A stretch of 64,000 nt of DNA from Oscillospiraceae bacterium (lineage in GTDB: Bacteria; Bacillota_A; Clostridia; Oscillospirales; Oscillospiraceae): NCBI GenBank assembly GCA_015067895.1, contig SVLP01000002.1, positions 124,001 to 188,000 of the forward strand. The letters run 5' to 3'. Shown piece after piece: positions 34,501 through 43,462 of this stretch. Within the stretch, counting starts at the first letter, position 1, and every line of letters starts with the position of its first letter. Position numbers and translations under genes: made by a program. The notes beneath the pieces are model-generated. The model searched no databases. It saw nothing but the letters and a program-made list of their open reading frames with translations, and had not been told where the DNA came from.

Positions 34501-37500
34501 GGAGTTTACATCCATCCACCCGGAGATTCCCACGGAACAGCGCAGCAACCATCGGATCACGGACACACAATTGGGTCACGGCACCAAAAGTGAGAAATAC
34601 ACCGCCAATGTCGCCGCTATCCGTCTACTGAAACAGATCGAAGCAGAGGATCGTCTGGCCACCCCTGCGGAGCAGGAGATACTCTCCAGGTATGTTGGTT
34701 GGGGCGGTCTGGCCGATTGCTTCGATGACCGTCATCCGAAGTATCCGGAGCTGAAAGCTCTGCTGACCGAAGAAGAATACGAAGCCGCCAGAGAATCCAC
34801 GCTGACGGCTTTTTACACGCCTCCTATTATCATCCGGGGCATTTATCAGGCGTTGGAGCGAATGGGCTTTGAAGCAGGCAACATTCTGGAGCCCGCTTGC
34901 GGTGTTGGCAACTTCATCGGTATGCTCCCCGACAGCATGGCTGCAAGCAAGATCTACGGCGTGGAGCTGGATTCCGTCAGCGGACGAATCGCCCAGCAGC
35001 TCTATCAAAACAGCAGCATCGCCGTCACCGGCTTTGAGAAGGTGCAGATGCCAGACAGCTTTTTTGATATCGCCATCGGCAATGTACCCTTCGGTGATTT
35101 CAAGGTCAATGATAAGCGGTACGACAAGCACCATTGGCTCATCCATGACTATTTCTTCGGAAAGACCCTGGATAAGGTCAGACCCGGCGGCATCGTGGCC
35201 TTCATCACCAGCAAGGGAACCATGGACAAGGAGAATTCTGCCGTCCGCCGTTATCTGACTCAGAGAGCTGACCTGATTGGAGCCATCCGTCTGCCCAATA
35301 CGGCCTTCAAGCAGAACGCCGGCACGGAAGTCACTAGCGATATTCTTTTCCTCCAGAAGCGGGATCGCATGACCGACATTGAACCTGATTGGGTGCAACT
35401 CGACACCGCTGAAAACGGCATCCGCATGAATCGCTACTTCGTTCAGCACCCAGAGATGATTCTGGGGCAGATGGTCACGGAAAACGGACGGTTTGGCCAG
35501 GTAAGCACCTGCAAGCCCCGTGACGGGGATGATCTGGCCGAGCTTCTTTCCGAAGCGGTACAGAACCTCCATGCCCAAATCACCGCATACGACCTTGAGG
35601 AGCCGGAGGAGGATCGTACCATCCCGGCTGACCCCTCCGTGCGGAATTTCAGCTACTGCATCGTAGACGGGAAGCTCTACTTCCGGGAAAACTCCCGGAT
35701 GCATCCAGTTGATGCATCTGTAACCGCAGCAAACCGCATCCGTGGTATGGTCGCCCTGCGGGACTGTGTGCGAAAACTCATCGAGCTTCAGACCGAGAAT
35801 TACCCGGATGAGGACATTCTAAAGGAACAGCAGCGGCTGAACAGTCTCTATGACAGCTATACCGAGAAGTATGGCCGCCTGACCAGTCGTGGCAACAGCA
35901 TGGCCTTCGGAGATGATTCCAGCTACAGTCTCCTGTGTTCTTTGGAGGTGCTGGACGAGGAGCGCAACTTCAAGCGCAAGGCGGATATGTTCACAAAGCG
36001 CACCATCCGCTCCCATACGCCTGTAACTTCAGTGGACACTGCTAGTGAAGCTCTGGCTGTCGCCATTGCGGAGAAGGCCCGTGTAGATATGGCCTATATG
36101 TCGGAGCTGTCCGGCAAATCCGAGGCCGAGCTGGAAGCAGAGCTTTCCGGTGTGATCTTTCGGGATATCCAGTGTGCCGAGGAGGTACGGCAGATTGCGG
36201 AAGCCGATCTGGATTTGAGCAGATATCCCTTCGTCACCGCTGACGAATACCTCTCCGGCAATGTGCGCCGGAAGCTGCGTATGGCGAAAGCACTGGAGGA
36301 GGCATTACCGCCTGAAAAGAGAAATGCAGTCCACGGCAATATGACCGCTCTGGAGGCTGTTCAGCCTGTGGATCTGACCGCCGGTGAGATCGGCGTCCGC
36401 ATCGGAGCCAACTGGGTTCCCATCGAGATTTACCGCCAGTTCATGTTCGAGCTGTTCGGAACCAGCTATATGGCACGGCGCAAAATGCATATCCTTCACG
36501 CCAAAGGCACCGGTGAGTGGAACATCACCAACAAGAACGCCGATGCCAATAACATCCGCATTTCCACCACCTTCGGCACCAAGCGCACCAACGCCTATCA
36601 CATCCTGGAGCAGACCCTGAACCAGAAGGATGTCCGTGTCTATGACAAGCAAATTGATGAATATGACAACGAGGTCAGAGTGCTGAACAAACGGGAGACT
36701 GCCGTTGCCCAGGATCGGCAGGAGTTGATTAAAGCCAAGTTTACCGAGTGGATCTGGCAGACCATCGACCGCCGGGAAATGCTTTGTAGGCTATACAACG
36801 AGACATTCAATGCCATCCGTCCCCGTGAATATGATGGCCGGCACATCCGTTTTGTGGGCATGAACCCGGAGATTACCCTGCGCAAGCATCAGATCAATGC
36901 CATCGCCCACATCATGTACGGTGGCAACACCCTGCTGGCACACGAAGTGGGGGCAGGAAAGACCTACGAGATTGTTGCTGCGGCAATGGAATCCAAGCGG
37001 CTTGGCCTCTGTACCAAATCCCTGATCGTGGTTCCCAACCATCTGACAGAGCAGTGGGCGGCTGAATGGCTCCAGCTCTACCCCTCCGCCAACATTCTGG
37101 TTGCCACCAAGCGTGACTTCGAGACACAGAATCGGAAACGCTTCTGCGGCAGGATTTCCACCGGCGACTATGATGCTGTCATCATTGGCCACAGCCAGTT
37201 TGAAAAGATCCCCATGAGCCGGGAACGGCAGGAGGTCATTCTTCGGAGGCAGATCGACAGCATCATGGACAGCATTGCCGAGGCGAAATCTGCCAAAGCG
37301 GAGCGGTACACCATCAAGCAGCTGGAGCGAACGAGGAAATCCCTTGTTGCCCGTCTGGAAAAGCTGAACGACCAGAGCCGGAAGGATGATGTCGTCACCT
37401 TTGAGGAGCTGGGCGTTGACCGGGTCTTCGTGGATGAGAGCCATTATTTCAAGAACCTGTTTCTGGCGACGAAAATGCGGAATGTCTCCGGCATTGCCCA

Positions 37501-39382
37501 AACGGAAGCCCAGAAATCCAGTGATTTGTTCATGAAGTGCCAGTACCTGGACGAGATCACCGGTGGCCGGGGCGTAGTCTTTGCCACGGGAACGCCCATC
37601 TCCAACAGTATGGTCGAGCTTTACACCATCCAGCGGTATTTGCAGTACCACACCCTGGAGGAGATGGATATGCTGAACTTCGATGACTGGGCGGCAAACT
37701 TTGGTGAGACGATCACCGCCATTGAGCTGTCCCCGGAGGGCAGCGGCTACCGTGCCAAGACCCGCTTCGCCAAGTTCTACAATCTGCCGGAGCTGATGGC
37801 AACCTTCCGTCAGGTGGCAGACATCCAGACGGCTGATATGCTGAAGCTTCCGGTTCCCAAGGCCAACTTCCACACGGAGGTCATCAAGCCCTCGGAGCTT
37901 CAGCAGGAGATGGTGAAGAGCCTTGCAGACCGTGCAGAGGCCATCCGTGGCGGCGGTGTCGATCCCAGCGTCGATAATATGCTGCGCATTACCAACGATG
38001 GTCGCAAGCTGGCTCTGGACATGCGGCTCATCAATCCGCTTGCCCCGGATGACGAGAATGGTAAGGTAGCCACCTGCGCCCGGAATGTCTACCGTATCTG
38101 GCTGGAAACAGAAGCAAACCGCTCCACTCAGATGGTATTCTGCGACCTCTCGACCCCCACCGGCACCATCGACATGGTGATGCAGGGCGATACCGCAGTA
38201 ATGGCTCCTTTCCAGAATGTCTATGACGATCTGACCAGAAAGCTCATTGCATTGGGCATCCCGGCCCAGGAGATTGCCTATATTCACGATGCCAACACCG
38301 AAGCGAAGAAGAAGGAGCTGTTCGCCAAGGTCAGAGCCGGTCAGATTCGTGTGCTTCTGGGCTCCACTCAGAAGATGGGAGCCGGAACCAACTGCCAGGA
38401 TCGTCTGATCGCACTCCATGACCTCGACTGCCCCTGGCGGCCTTCTGATCTGGCTCAGCGATTGGGCAGAATTGTCCGCCAGGGAAACCAGAATCCGGAG
38501 GTCGAGATTTTCCGTTATGTCACGGAGAATACCTTCGATGCCTACCTTTATCAGCTCGTGGAGAATAAGCAGAAGTTCATCGCCCAGGTTATGAGCAGCA
38601 AGGCTCCTGTCCGTGCGGCAGAGGATGTGGACGAGACTGCTCTGAGCTACTCGGAGATCAAGGCTCTGGCCACCGGCAATCCGCTCATCATTGAAAAGTG
38701 CAATCTGGATATGGAGGTCAGTAAGCTGAATGTGCTAAAAGCCAGCCACATGAGCCAGCACTACGCCCTGGAGGACATGGTGCTGCGGAAATTCCCGGCT
38801 GAACTTCGGGAGCTGAATGGTCGGATCGCAGGATATGAGGCGGATGCTGCCCGTGCTGCGGCAAACCCGAAGCCCGCCGAAGGCTTTGTCGGTATCACGC
38901 TCCAGGGCAAGCATTACACCGATAAGGAGGCCGCCGGCAAGGCCATCATCCAGTTTTGTACCACTACTGCCACGACAGAACCCCAGGATATGGGTGCATA
39001 CCGTGGCTTCGGCGTGAGCATCTGCTATGATGCCGGAAAGAACCAGTACCGTCTTTCCCTCAAGGGAACGCTGTCCCATTCCATCTTCCTGGGCGCAGAT
39101 GCCATCGGCAACTTCACCCGCATGGACAACGCCCTGGAAGCCCTTACACCGAGGCTTGAAAAGCTCCGTGCAGAGTTGGGCGAACTGAATATCCAGATTG
39201 AAAATGCCAAAGCGGAGCTGGACACACCATTCACCAAGGAAGCAGAGCTAGCCGAGAAATCCGCCCGGTTGAAGGAGCTGAACATCCTGCTGAACATGGA
39301 TCAGAAGGATCGGGAGCTGTTGGATGAGGGAGCAATTACTGATGCACCGCAACAGACTAAAGAACGGTGTTACTCTCGATAA
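31520..39382 (+). CDS. Giant N6-adenine DNA methylase / SNF2-type helicase of the element
   Basis: The 2620-residue protein is the largest of the element. Residues about 1-270 resemble the N-terminal domain of ArdC-like antirestriction proteins. A low-complexity linker (about 272-390) overlaps tnpV. Further conserved blocks follow, then a methylase with motif I EPACGVGNF (near 1124) and motif IV-like NVPFG (near 1188), and a superfamily 2 helicase with HEVGAGKT (near 1808), DESH box VDESHYF (D1972) and motif VI QRLGRIVRQ (about 2315). Such proteins are common in Tn1549-like elements and probably protect or remodel incoming DNA. ATG 31520 fits GGAGGAG; the earlier GTG at 31511 is too close. 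No frameshift is present. Confidence 0.88.
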   Translation: MASCYDRITKLYQYAQEQVASPEGWRDFLRTACRNYRLTFPDQLLVYIQRPDATALLEIERWNRRFHRWVNKGATGIAVFDSTHIGRVKYYFDISDTHPGRKPRPVPIWQMQPEHEAAVQEALEKKFGSLEDKSTFSSALVSAVYNAVAANLEDYLGQLLYYKAGSHLEPLDDDGIRIIYRTMLQSSISYMLLSRCGLDPEAQIPTDSFDFIQGFNTPDTLNALGVATGIIGQMCLDEIARTVLTFEQNRTVASVPKTGYSGDRTQQERSQTHGRNELQNGERVSASRPAAAPGAGSTPWEVRIAAPAVPEAAQTGDVHESADQREPESAPVGDPADGHDPAGSVDVADGSTAGLDGGAEGQGSASLGGHDEQHPAGGRGERSDGAGVQLTIENAGGEVLPAFSDSQLTIFDLPSQDDTEQLSLQSHFQLPQQLIDEALCIGSNQMKSRIIICAEFRKDKPLEENAAFLQKHYGTNGAGFFFDGRKVSLWYTPDGMQISWGSTAQIRHATVLTWEQAAKRIRELLDLGRYMPQNEIEQAVDYDRKVLADHLVYFRRELSKQAVEAGFLPLTSKFYLSHDWYPETKSELHLALENPEQVELFIKEFEELAEAWEKDSSLIKSKRYGPRETVRRLSDLRLEPVRFEAAEYVSHDRQYFISDGERDQVLRTRFSDYRLNVYSYFATHKELSDRERFLKSLHSAGSGSYGGNDNLTYDSKGILFSHGNVSRPYAKLELSWSAAAKRIGELIQQNRFLDEKDRAAMADFEHKQLATEIRTFFANAPDLFQRPYAVQTTPEFWDGVREIQKQLTDAQRVEQIYTEMMLPLWEITPQDDRNYESRKQTMEHMRSFREGTYSVFGTGKTIRPAVVPETPQPEKEIPNEDTTLSNRPVGRIDFLASSGKIRESIEYSDPEQFVKTILNENDSGVPMCIVLYRDQSGNTIPKDFLQQLDPPPQGFSIIDAPYLEQITPTAEPVQEEPQAIEQPMTVPKPRRERVEFTSIHPEIPTEQRSNHRITDTQLGHGTKSEKYTANVAAIRLLKQIEAEDRLATPAEQEILSRYVGWGGLADCFDDRHPKYPELKALLTEEEYEAARESTLTAFYTPPIIIRGIYQALERMGFEAGNILEPACGVGNFIGMLPDSMAASKIYGVELDSVSGRIAQQLYQNSSIAVTGFEKVQMPDSFFDIAIGNVPFGDFKVNDKRYDKHHWLIHDYFFGKTLDKVRPGGIVAFITSKGTMDKENSAVRRYLTQRADLIGAIRLPNTAFKQNAGTEVTSDILFLQKRDRMTDIEPDWVQLDTAENGIRMNRYFVQHPEMILGQMVTENGRFGQVSTCKPRDGDDLAELLSEAVQNLHAQITAYDLEEPEEDRTIPADPSVRNFSYCIVDGKLYFRENSRMHPVDASVTAANRIRGMVALRDCVRKLIELQTENYPDEDILKEQQRLNSLYDSYTEKYGRLTSRGNSMAFGDDSSYSLLCSLEVLDEERNFKRKADMFTKRTIRSHTPVTSVDTASEALAVAIAEKARVDMAYMSELSGKSEAELEAELSGVIFRDIQCAEEVRQIAEADLDLSRYPFVTADEYLSGNVRRKLRMAKALEEALPPEKRNAVHGNMTALEAVQPVDLTAGEIGVRIGANWVPIEIYRQFMFELFGTSYMARRKMHILHAKGTGEWNITNKNADANNIRISTTFGTKRTNAYHILEQTLNQKDVRVYDKQIDEYDNEVRVLNKRETAVAQDRQELIKAKFTEWIWQTIDRREMLCRLYNETFNAIRPREYDGRHIRFVGMNPEITLRKHQINAIAHIMYGGNTLLAHEVGAGKTYEIVAAAMESKRLGLCTKSLIVVPNHLTEQWAAEWLQLYPSANILVATKRDFETQNRKRFCGRISTGDYDAVIIGHSQFEKIPMSRERQEVILRRQIDSIMDSIAEAKSAKAERYTIKQLERTRKSLVARLEKLNDQSRKDDVVTFEELGVDRVFVDESHYFKNLFLATKMRNVSGIAQTEAQKSSDLFMKCQYLDEITGGRGVVFATGTPISNSMVELYTIQRYLQYHTLEEMDMLNFDDWAANFGETITAIELSPEGSGYRAKTRFAKFYNLPELMATFRQVADIQTADMLKLPVPKANFHTEVIKPSELQQEMVKSLADRAEAIRGGGVDPSVDNMLRITNDGRKLALDMRLINPLAPDDENGKVATCARNVYRIWLETEANRSTQMVFCDLSTPTGTIDMVMQGDTAVMAPFQNVYDDLTRKLIALGIPAQEIAYIHDANTEAKKKELFAKVRAGQIRVLLGSTQKMGAGTNCQDRLIALHDLDCPWRPSDLAQRLGRIVRQGNQNPEVEIFRYVTENTFDAYLYQLVENKQKFIAQVMSSKAPVRAAEDVDETALSYSEIKALATGNPLIIEKCNLDMEVSKLNVLKASHMSQHYALEDMVLRKFPAELRELNGRIAGYEADAARAAANPKPAEGFVGITLQGKHYTDKEAAGKAIIQFCTTTATTEPQDMGAYRGFGVSICYDAGKNQYRLSLKGTLSHSIFLGADAIGNFTRMDNALEALTPRLEKLRAELGELNIQIENAKAELDTPFTKEAELAEKSARLKELNILLNMDQKDRELLDEGAITDAPQQTKERCYSR
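32337..32690 (+). CDS. tnpV: TnpV-like protein nested in another frame of the helicase gene
   Basis: A 117-residue frame, +1 relative to the surrounding gene, begins at an ATG 7 bases after GAAAGGAGCC. The product resembles transposon protein TnpV: GKYALLRRQFLKQHRP, LLTNGNLNRHLSEI, TTRLDQLMSQMAAQQGLTE and WVGMMNNIRQAAEE. In the host frame the same DNA encodes a Gly/Ala/Glu-rich linker without domain character. Both the family match and the dedicated ribosome site argue that it is translated. TnpV function is not established. The whole gene lies inside another coding sequence, which is unusual. Confidence 0.75.
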   Translation: MDGMNYRMENGYRLPDLLPPPEQEAPHGKYALLRRQFLKQHRPVMFTNLLTNGNLNRHLSEIQQTATTRLDQLMSQMAAQQGLTEELKAKDQLLWVGMMNNIRQAAEENVLTELVYS

Positions 39383-39409
39383 AAGCGGCGATTCCCGCCG
39401 CTTTACATA
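39383..39409 (+). repeat. Hairpin followed by TTACATA, left flank of the cargo
   Basis: AAGCGGCG (39383-39390) and CGCCGCTT (39396-39403) form an 8-bp stem, running into TTTACATA at 39402-39409. The same 8 bases recur at 43048-43055 on the other side of the two AT-rich cargo genes. Confidence 0.65.
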
Positions 39410-39432
39410 CATCTTATCCGAATGTAATTCTA

Positions 39433-39461
39433 TTGAGTTTCTTGGTATACTTTGATATAAT
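39433..39461 (+). promoter_or_regulatory. Strong promoter of the two-gene cargo
   Basis: TTGAGT (39433-39438) and a perfect TATAAT (39456-39461) are 17 bases apart, about 50 bases before the first cargo start codon. The cargo can therefore be transcribed independently of the element operon. Confidence 0.75.
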
Positions 39462-39509
39462 AACCAAAAGAGTGTAACTTTTAGGTACTCAAAATAAGGA
39501 AGTGAATTT

Positions 39510-41405
39510 ATGCACCGAGATCTCAACGAAACTGAGATGATCTTAGTAAACGCCAAAGAAATTCTTCATAATCGACCTGAACTTGCATCATTGACCATTA
39601 CAGATGTGATTAATGAATTGGACACAACAGAAGACATGGTTCGTGATAGGTGGGGCGTTGCTGCTTGGTTGGTTATTAATTCCATCGAGCATTGGAATTT
39701 GGACGCACTTGTCGATTGCCTATCGTTGGTGGCTGACGAAACCTTAACATTTGAATATGTGGGCTACATCCTTCAAGCTAAATATGGTATTGATTTGATA
39801 GAATTGCTCCTTGCGGCAGAGGAAAAAGAAAAATTTGATAAAATTGTACCCATAGTAGTACGAAGCATTGAGTCTGCACCATACGTAGATATCAAGAGAG
39901 CAACAGACGTTATTAGCATGCTGCACAAGCACATATCGCATCATGAGTATGGTGCTTTGCTTACCAATTATGCTTGTTTATGTACTGCGCAAAACTGTTT
40001 GAGCGATATTGCCGCACTATTTAGAGACCTCCAGAATTCGACTGAATATGAATTCATGCGAAGGTTACGATGGAAATGGTATGAACATAATCCAACAGAA
40101 GCAAACGATTATCTTGATATCATGCTTTCCAATAACACTATTTGGAACCATAAAGCAGGCATCGATTTTTGGGAATGCTGCTTTTCTTTTGATCTGACTA
40201 AATTCCACTCCCTTTTTCCGATAATTGATAATCTCTGTTCCGAGGATTCAAGTTTATGGCTCCACGCTATCCCGATATATGTCAGCTATGTTGACCACTC
40301 TTCAGTTGAAGAGACGGAAACGCAGACATACTCTCGTGTCGTTAACCGGCTAAAAGGGATTGGTACTGGTTCCAGTGACGCAAAGCGATGCTTCTTATCT
40401 GCAGTCGAATATGGCATAAAAAACAGGGAGCGACTAAATGTAATTATTGATGTCGTAATATCATTTCCGCTTGGAAAAGATGCTGGTATACTGAAGAAGC
40501 TAGACTACCCGTTTTCAAAGGAAGTACTGTCAGGAAAATGGGAAGCAATATTGGAGCAAATGCAATATATATTCCGTACAAGCCAGTTCGAATCAGATTA
40601 TCCGAATTTCTTCAATGTCTTTCCAAATACATTGTCAGCGTTATCGGTGTTCTCGGCTGAAACTACTATGCATGCCATCAAGTGTATGCTCGCTTCTGAC
40701 ATATGCAGAGTATTTTTTGGGTTAGGATTATTACATAAAGCAGGAAAAATAACAAAAATTCAAATCGGCAAAACACAAGACGGGCATAATGTGTTTTCCA
40801 TAACAGAAACGCAGATTATCCGCTTGATGAAAATAATCCTATACTTTGGCGTGGACTCCAAAGAAATATGTCACACAGCTTATCAGCTACTAGGACTATG
40901 TAATGGCAAATCGGATCAGTATCTTCATTTTTGTATGAACGAGGTCTACTACAACTACCCATCGACCATGCATTCCTTGAGCGAACAGTATTTGAATTCC
41001 ACTCTTCCCACACAGATAAAATTAGCAGAATTAGTATCATCTGCACATCAGCAGATGATAGATGACTTCAACGATTCGTATGCAATCAAGGATTTGCTAC
41101 CTTCAAGAGAACATCAGAGAATCTTCCAGAAGGCAAGATATCTTCAATCTAAACAGATGAATCATAAATCACGCAAGAATTCCTTTGCCGCTCGTTATTT
41201 TCCAAGCAGAACACTTAAATATGGTATTCGGACTGCGTTTATACAATACGGGCGAAAAAATGAGATGTTCTATCGTATTGCTCCGCATCAAACAATCTCA
41301 GTAAGTATGGAATTGCCAACAGTGTATGTCAATGATCCCTTGGAGTATAACAGAAAGCAAATGAATACCCTAAACGAGGTGGCAAATAATGCGATTGATA
41401 ATTAA
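39510..41405 (+). CDS. Cargo protein A: large helical protein of unknown family
   Basis: The 631-residue soluble protein has AAGGAAGTG before its ATG and no signal peptide or transmembrane helix. It appears almost entirely alpha-helical, with repeat-like helical pairs in the first 400 residues (for example LDALVDCLSLVADE and SLFPIIDNLCSED). The C-terminal 130 residues are rich in Arg, Lys and Tyr (SKQMNHKSRKNSFAARYF) and might contact nucleic acid or a partner. No catalytic motif was recognised. Codon use is markedly AT-rich compared with the genes on both sides, pointing to separate acquisition. It overlaps the next gene by 17 bases, so both products probably work together. Confidence 0.8.
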   Translation: MHRDLNETEMILVNAKEILHNRPELASLTITDVINELDTTEDMVRDRWGVAAWLVINSIEHWNLDALVDCLSLVADETLTFEYVGYILQAKYGIDLIELLLAAEEKEKFDKIVPIVVRSIESAPYVDIKRATDVISMLHKHISHHEYGALLTNYACLCTAQNCLSDIAALFRDLQNSTEYEFMRRLRWKWYEHNPTEANDYLDIMLSNNTIWNHKAGIDFWECCFSFDLTKFHSLFPIIDNLCSEDSSLWLHAIPIYVSYVDHSSVEETETQTYSRVVNRLKGIGTGSSDAKRCFLSAVEYGIKNRERLNVIIDVVISFPLGKDAGILKKLDYPFSKEVLSGKWEAILEQMQYIFRTSQFESDYPNFFNVFPNTLSALSVFSAETTMHAIKCMLASDICRVFFGLGLLHKAGKITKIQIGKTQDGHNVFSITETQIIRLMKIILYFGVDSKEICHTAYQLLGLCNGKSDQYLHFCMNEVYYNYPSTMHSLSEQYLNSTLPTQIKLAELVSSAHQQMIDDFNDSYAIKDLLPSREHQRIFQKARYLQSKQMNHKSRKNSFAARYFPSRTLKYGIRTAFIQYGRKNEMFYRIAPHQTISVSMELPTVYVNDPLEYNRKQMNTLNEVANNAIDN

Positions 41406-43002
41406 AGACTATCTTCTTCAATTGAAAGAAAAAGATGAGCTGGATCTGCTATTATGCGATCTTCTGTTACAAATGGGATTCATAACAGATAACAAGCCTG
41501 AAACAGGAAACCGCCAGTATGGTGTAGACATTCGAGCTCACAACCCCAATGAAATTCTGCTTTTCGTTGTCAAGCAAGGAAATTTGACCAGGCAGACTTG
41601 GAGCAGCGGCCCAAATGCTGTCAGGCAAAGCTTGGAAGAGATTAATGATGTATATTTAGGCTTTTTGAAGGGCAACGACCGAAAGAAGAAAATCCGTATT
41701 GTTGTTGCTACCAATGGTATGATAGATGAGGCTGTTCGACCGCAATGGGACGGGTATACTAGTAACAATTCCAACGTGCAAGGCATGAACGTTCAGATCG
41801 AATTTTGGAACATAGACCTCATCACCGATCTACTCCAAAAACATCTGCTTGACGAACATGCATTTAATGCAGAAATGCAAAGTATGCTCCGCCGTGCGCT
41901 ATATTTTGTAGAAGAGCGCGACTATCGTCCTGAATTTTACGAGCAAATTATTGATCACTATATGGATACCTTAAATGTTGACAACACAAAGGCACGAAAA
42001 AAAACATTAACCAGTGTTCATCTGGCAAGTCAAATGATTGCACAGTATTCCGCTGATGCTGGAGTATACAAAATCAGTGTGATGGTTTCAGAATACCTCA
42101 TCATTCGTTACTGGAAGCATATGATGAAGCATGATATGCTGGGAGATCCGCTCCATAGAGAATGGCTTCATAAATACCTAAAGTCCTACGAAAAATGGAG
42201 CGATGCATACTATATGTCTGTTCGTTGCTGCTGTGATGGAGCGACACCCCTTCCGCCGTGTAATTCCGTTGAAAAACGAGTTATTTTATACGAAATTCTC
42301 GGCTATTTGGCATCCTACACCTATTATTTGTCATATATTGGGGTGTTCGATCTTAGTGCTCGCAACAAATGCAGCCAAATAACAGATAGTATCATCCGTT
42401 TACTAAATAACCACACCGAATTCCATTATGCGCCGTATGACAGGCACATCGGAATTATCAGTATGCTTTACCGTCTATTGGATCGCTTAGGAAGGACAAA
42501 TGATGTTCACGCACTTATTCAGATGCAGTGTCATAGAGTTGCGTACAATTATCAAGATTTCAAAAAATATCCCACTCCTACAGACGATTTCGAAGATGCC
42601 GTAAACATCGATATGGGTATGCCAGCAGAGGAATATGTAACAACAGCGTTCTGGGGCGTAATGCTAGAATGGATGGTGCTTTATGAGCAGCAAACTTTAT
42701 ATGATTCGCTTCATTCATTTTTGGCCGAAGATCTTAAAGATGTCACAAAGTGCGTCTGGTTTCTTAGAAGTGATGAGGAAGAGCATCTCTACGAACCTTT
42801 TGTAATGTTCAAAGCAGGAGAAGGTGTCGTGATTGACCTCCCTTCTTCCTTCGAAGAGCTTAAAAAAGTTGTTAATTTCATTATGAAACAGTATAAAAAA
42901 GATGTATTCAGTTATGAGACCTACTCATTTGATGCGCTAGAATTTATTGCTGCACGCTATTTCAACGCACTGGTTCGTGTTAAGAAAGAACCGCATATTT
43001 GA
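41389..43002 (+). CDS. Cargo protein B: PD-(D/E)xK-like N-terminus plus helical domain
   Basis: The 537-residue protein starts inside the last codons of cargo gene A, with GAGGTGG before its ATG. The first 130 residues look like a restriction-endonuclease-like fold: E17 in a leading helix, GVDI (D47), then LLFVVKQG (K62) and a strand-helix pattern ending IRIVVATNG. The usual Glu/Gln two residues before the Lys is Val, so activity is uncertain. Residues about 160-537 are helical (MIAQYSADAGVYKISV, VILYEILGYLASYTYYL). No known defence family was recognised. A nuclease-like domain coupled to a large helical protein in mobile cargo suggests, but does not prove, an antiphage role. Confidence 0.8.
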   Translation: MRLIIKDYLLQLKEKDELDLLLCDLLLQMGFITDNKPETGNRQYGVDIRAHNPNEILLFVVKQGNLTRQTWSSGPNAVRQSLEEINDVYLGFLKGNDRKKKIRIVVATNGMIDEAVRPQWDGYTSNNSNVQGMNVQIEFWNIDLITDLLQKHLLDEHAFNAEMQSMLRRALYFVEERDYRPEFYEQIIDHYMDTLNVDNTKARKKTLTSVHLASQMIAQYSADAGVYKISVMVSEYLIIRYWKHMMKHDMLGDPLHREWLHKYLKSYEKWSDAYYMSVRCCCDGATPLPPCNSVEKRVILYEILGYLASYTYYLSYIGVFDLSARNKCSQITDSIIRLLNNHTEFHYAPYDRHIGIISMLYRLLDRLGRTNDVHALIQMQCHRVAYNYQDFKKYPTPTDDFEDAVNIDMGMPAEEYVTTAFWGVMLEWMVLYEQQTLYDSLHSFLAEDLKDVTKCVWFLRSDEEEHLYEPFVMFKAGEGVVIDLPSSFEELKKVVNFIMKQYKKDVFSYETYSFDALEFIAARYFNALVRVKKEPHI

Positions 43003-43047
43003 AGACCAGATAATTCCATACAACACCCTAATTGAAGAAATGCTTAA

Positions 43048-43088
43048 TTTACATAGCCGAGAGGTTTTCATCCGAAAGCCCCTCGGCT
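43048..43088 (+). repeat. TTACATA followed by hairpin, right flank of the cargo
   Basis: TTTACATA (43048-43055) is followed by GCCGAGAGG...CCCCTCGGC, a hairpin with a small bulge, ending about 25 bases before the DUF3848 start codon. It is the counterpart of the copy at 39402-39409. Confidence 0.6.
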
Positions 43089-43113
43089 ATTTCTATTTCA
43101 GGAGGTGATGATA

Positions 43114-43452
43114 ATGACAGACGAAGAACTGAACACAAAACTCTACCGGAAGATGTCCGCTGAGCAAGCCGCATATCGGGAGCATCTGCTGACCCTGCCG
43201 CCTGGAGAGATTCTCGATCACGCATACGAGTATTCCACCCGTGCGGATATCCTTGAGGCGATGAAAAATGATGACCTGTCCCCAAAGCAGGCATCTGCAC
43301 TGCTCCAGTGCGAGAAACCGCTGGATACTGTATTCCAGCATTATGAAGATCACGGCAGAGGCCGCATGAAGGATCTCTGGAACGCCATCGAGGGCAAGGC
43401 CAATGCCGCCATGCGGGAGTGCATCAAGCGCAGCCCTCAGCAGAAAAGGTAG
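43114..43452 (+). CDS. DUF3848-like conjugative-element protein
   Basis: The 112-residue soluble protein matches the DUF3848 pattern seen in Tn1549-like elements: LNTKLYRKMSAEQAAYREHL, PGEILDHAYEYSTRADIL, LSPKQASALLQCEKPLDTVF. ATG 43114 is chosen because GGAGG ends 8 bases upstream; two earlier in-frame starts overlap that site. In related elements it normally follows the methylase-helicase directly, so the two AT-rich genes before it are an insertion. Function unknown. Confidence 0.8.
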   Translation: MTDEELNTKLYRKMSAEQAAYREHLLTLPPGEILDHAYEYSTRADILEAMKNDDLSPKQASALLQCEKPLDTVFQHYEDHGRGRMKDLWNAIEGKANAAMRECIKRSPQQKR

Positions 43453-43462
43453 GTGGTGAAGC

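Noticed and set aside
36791..38419. Minus-strand frame of 542 residues opposite the helicase
   Set aside because: Antisense of conserved SNF2 helicase motifs.
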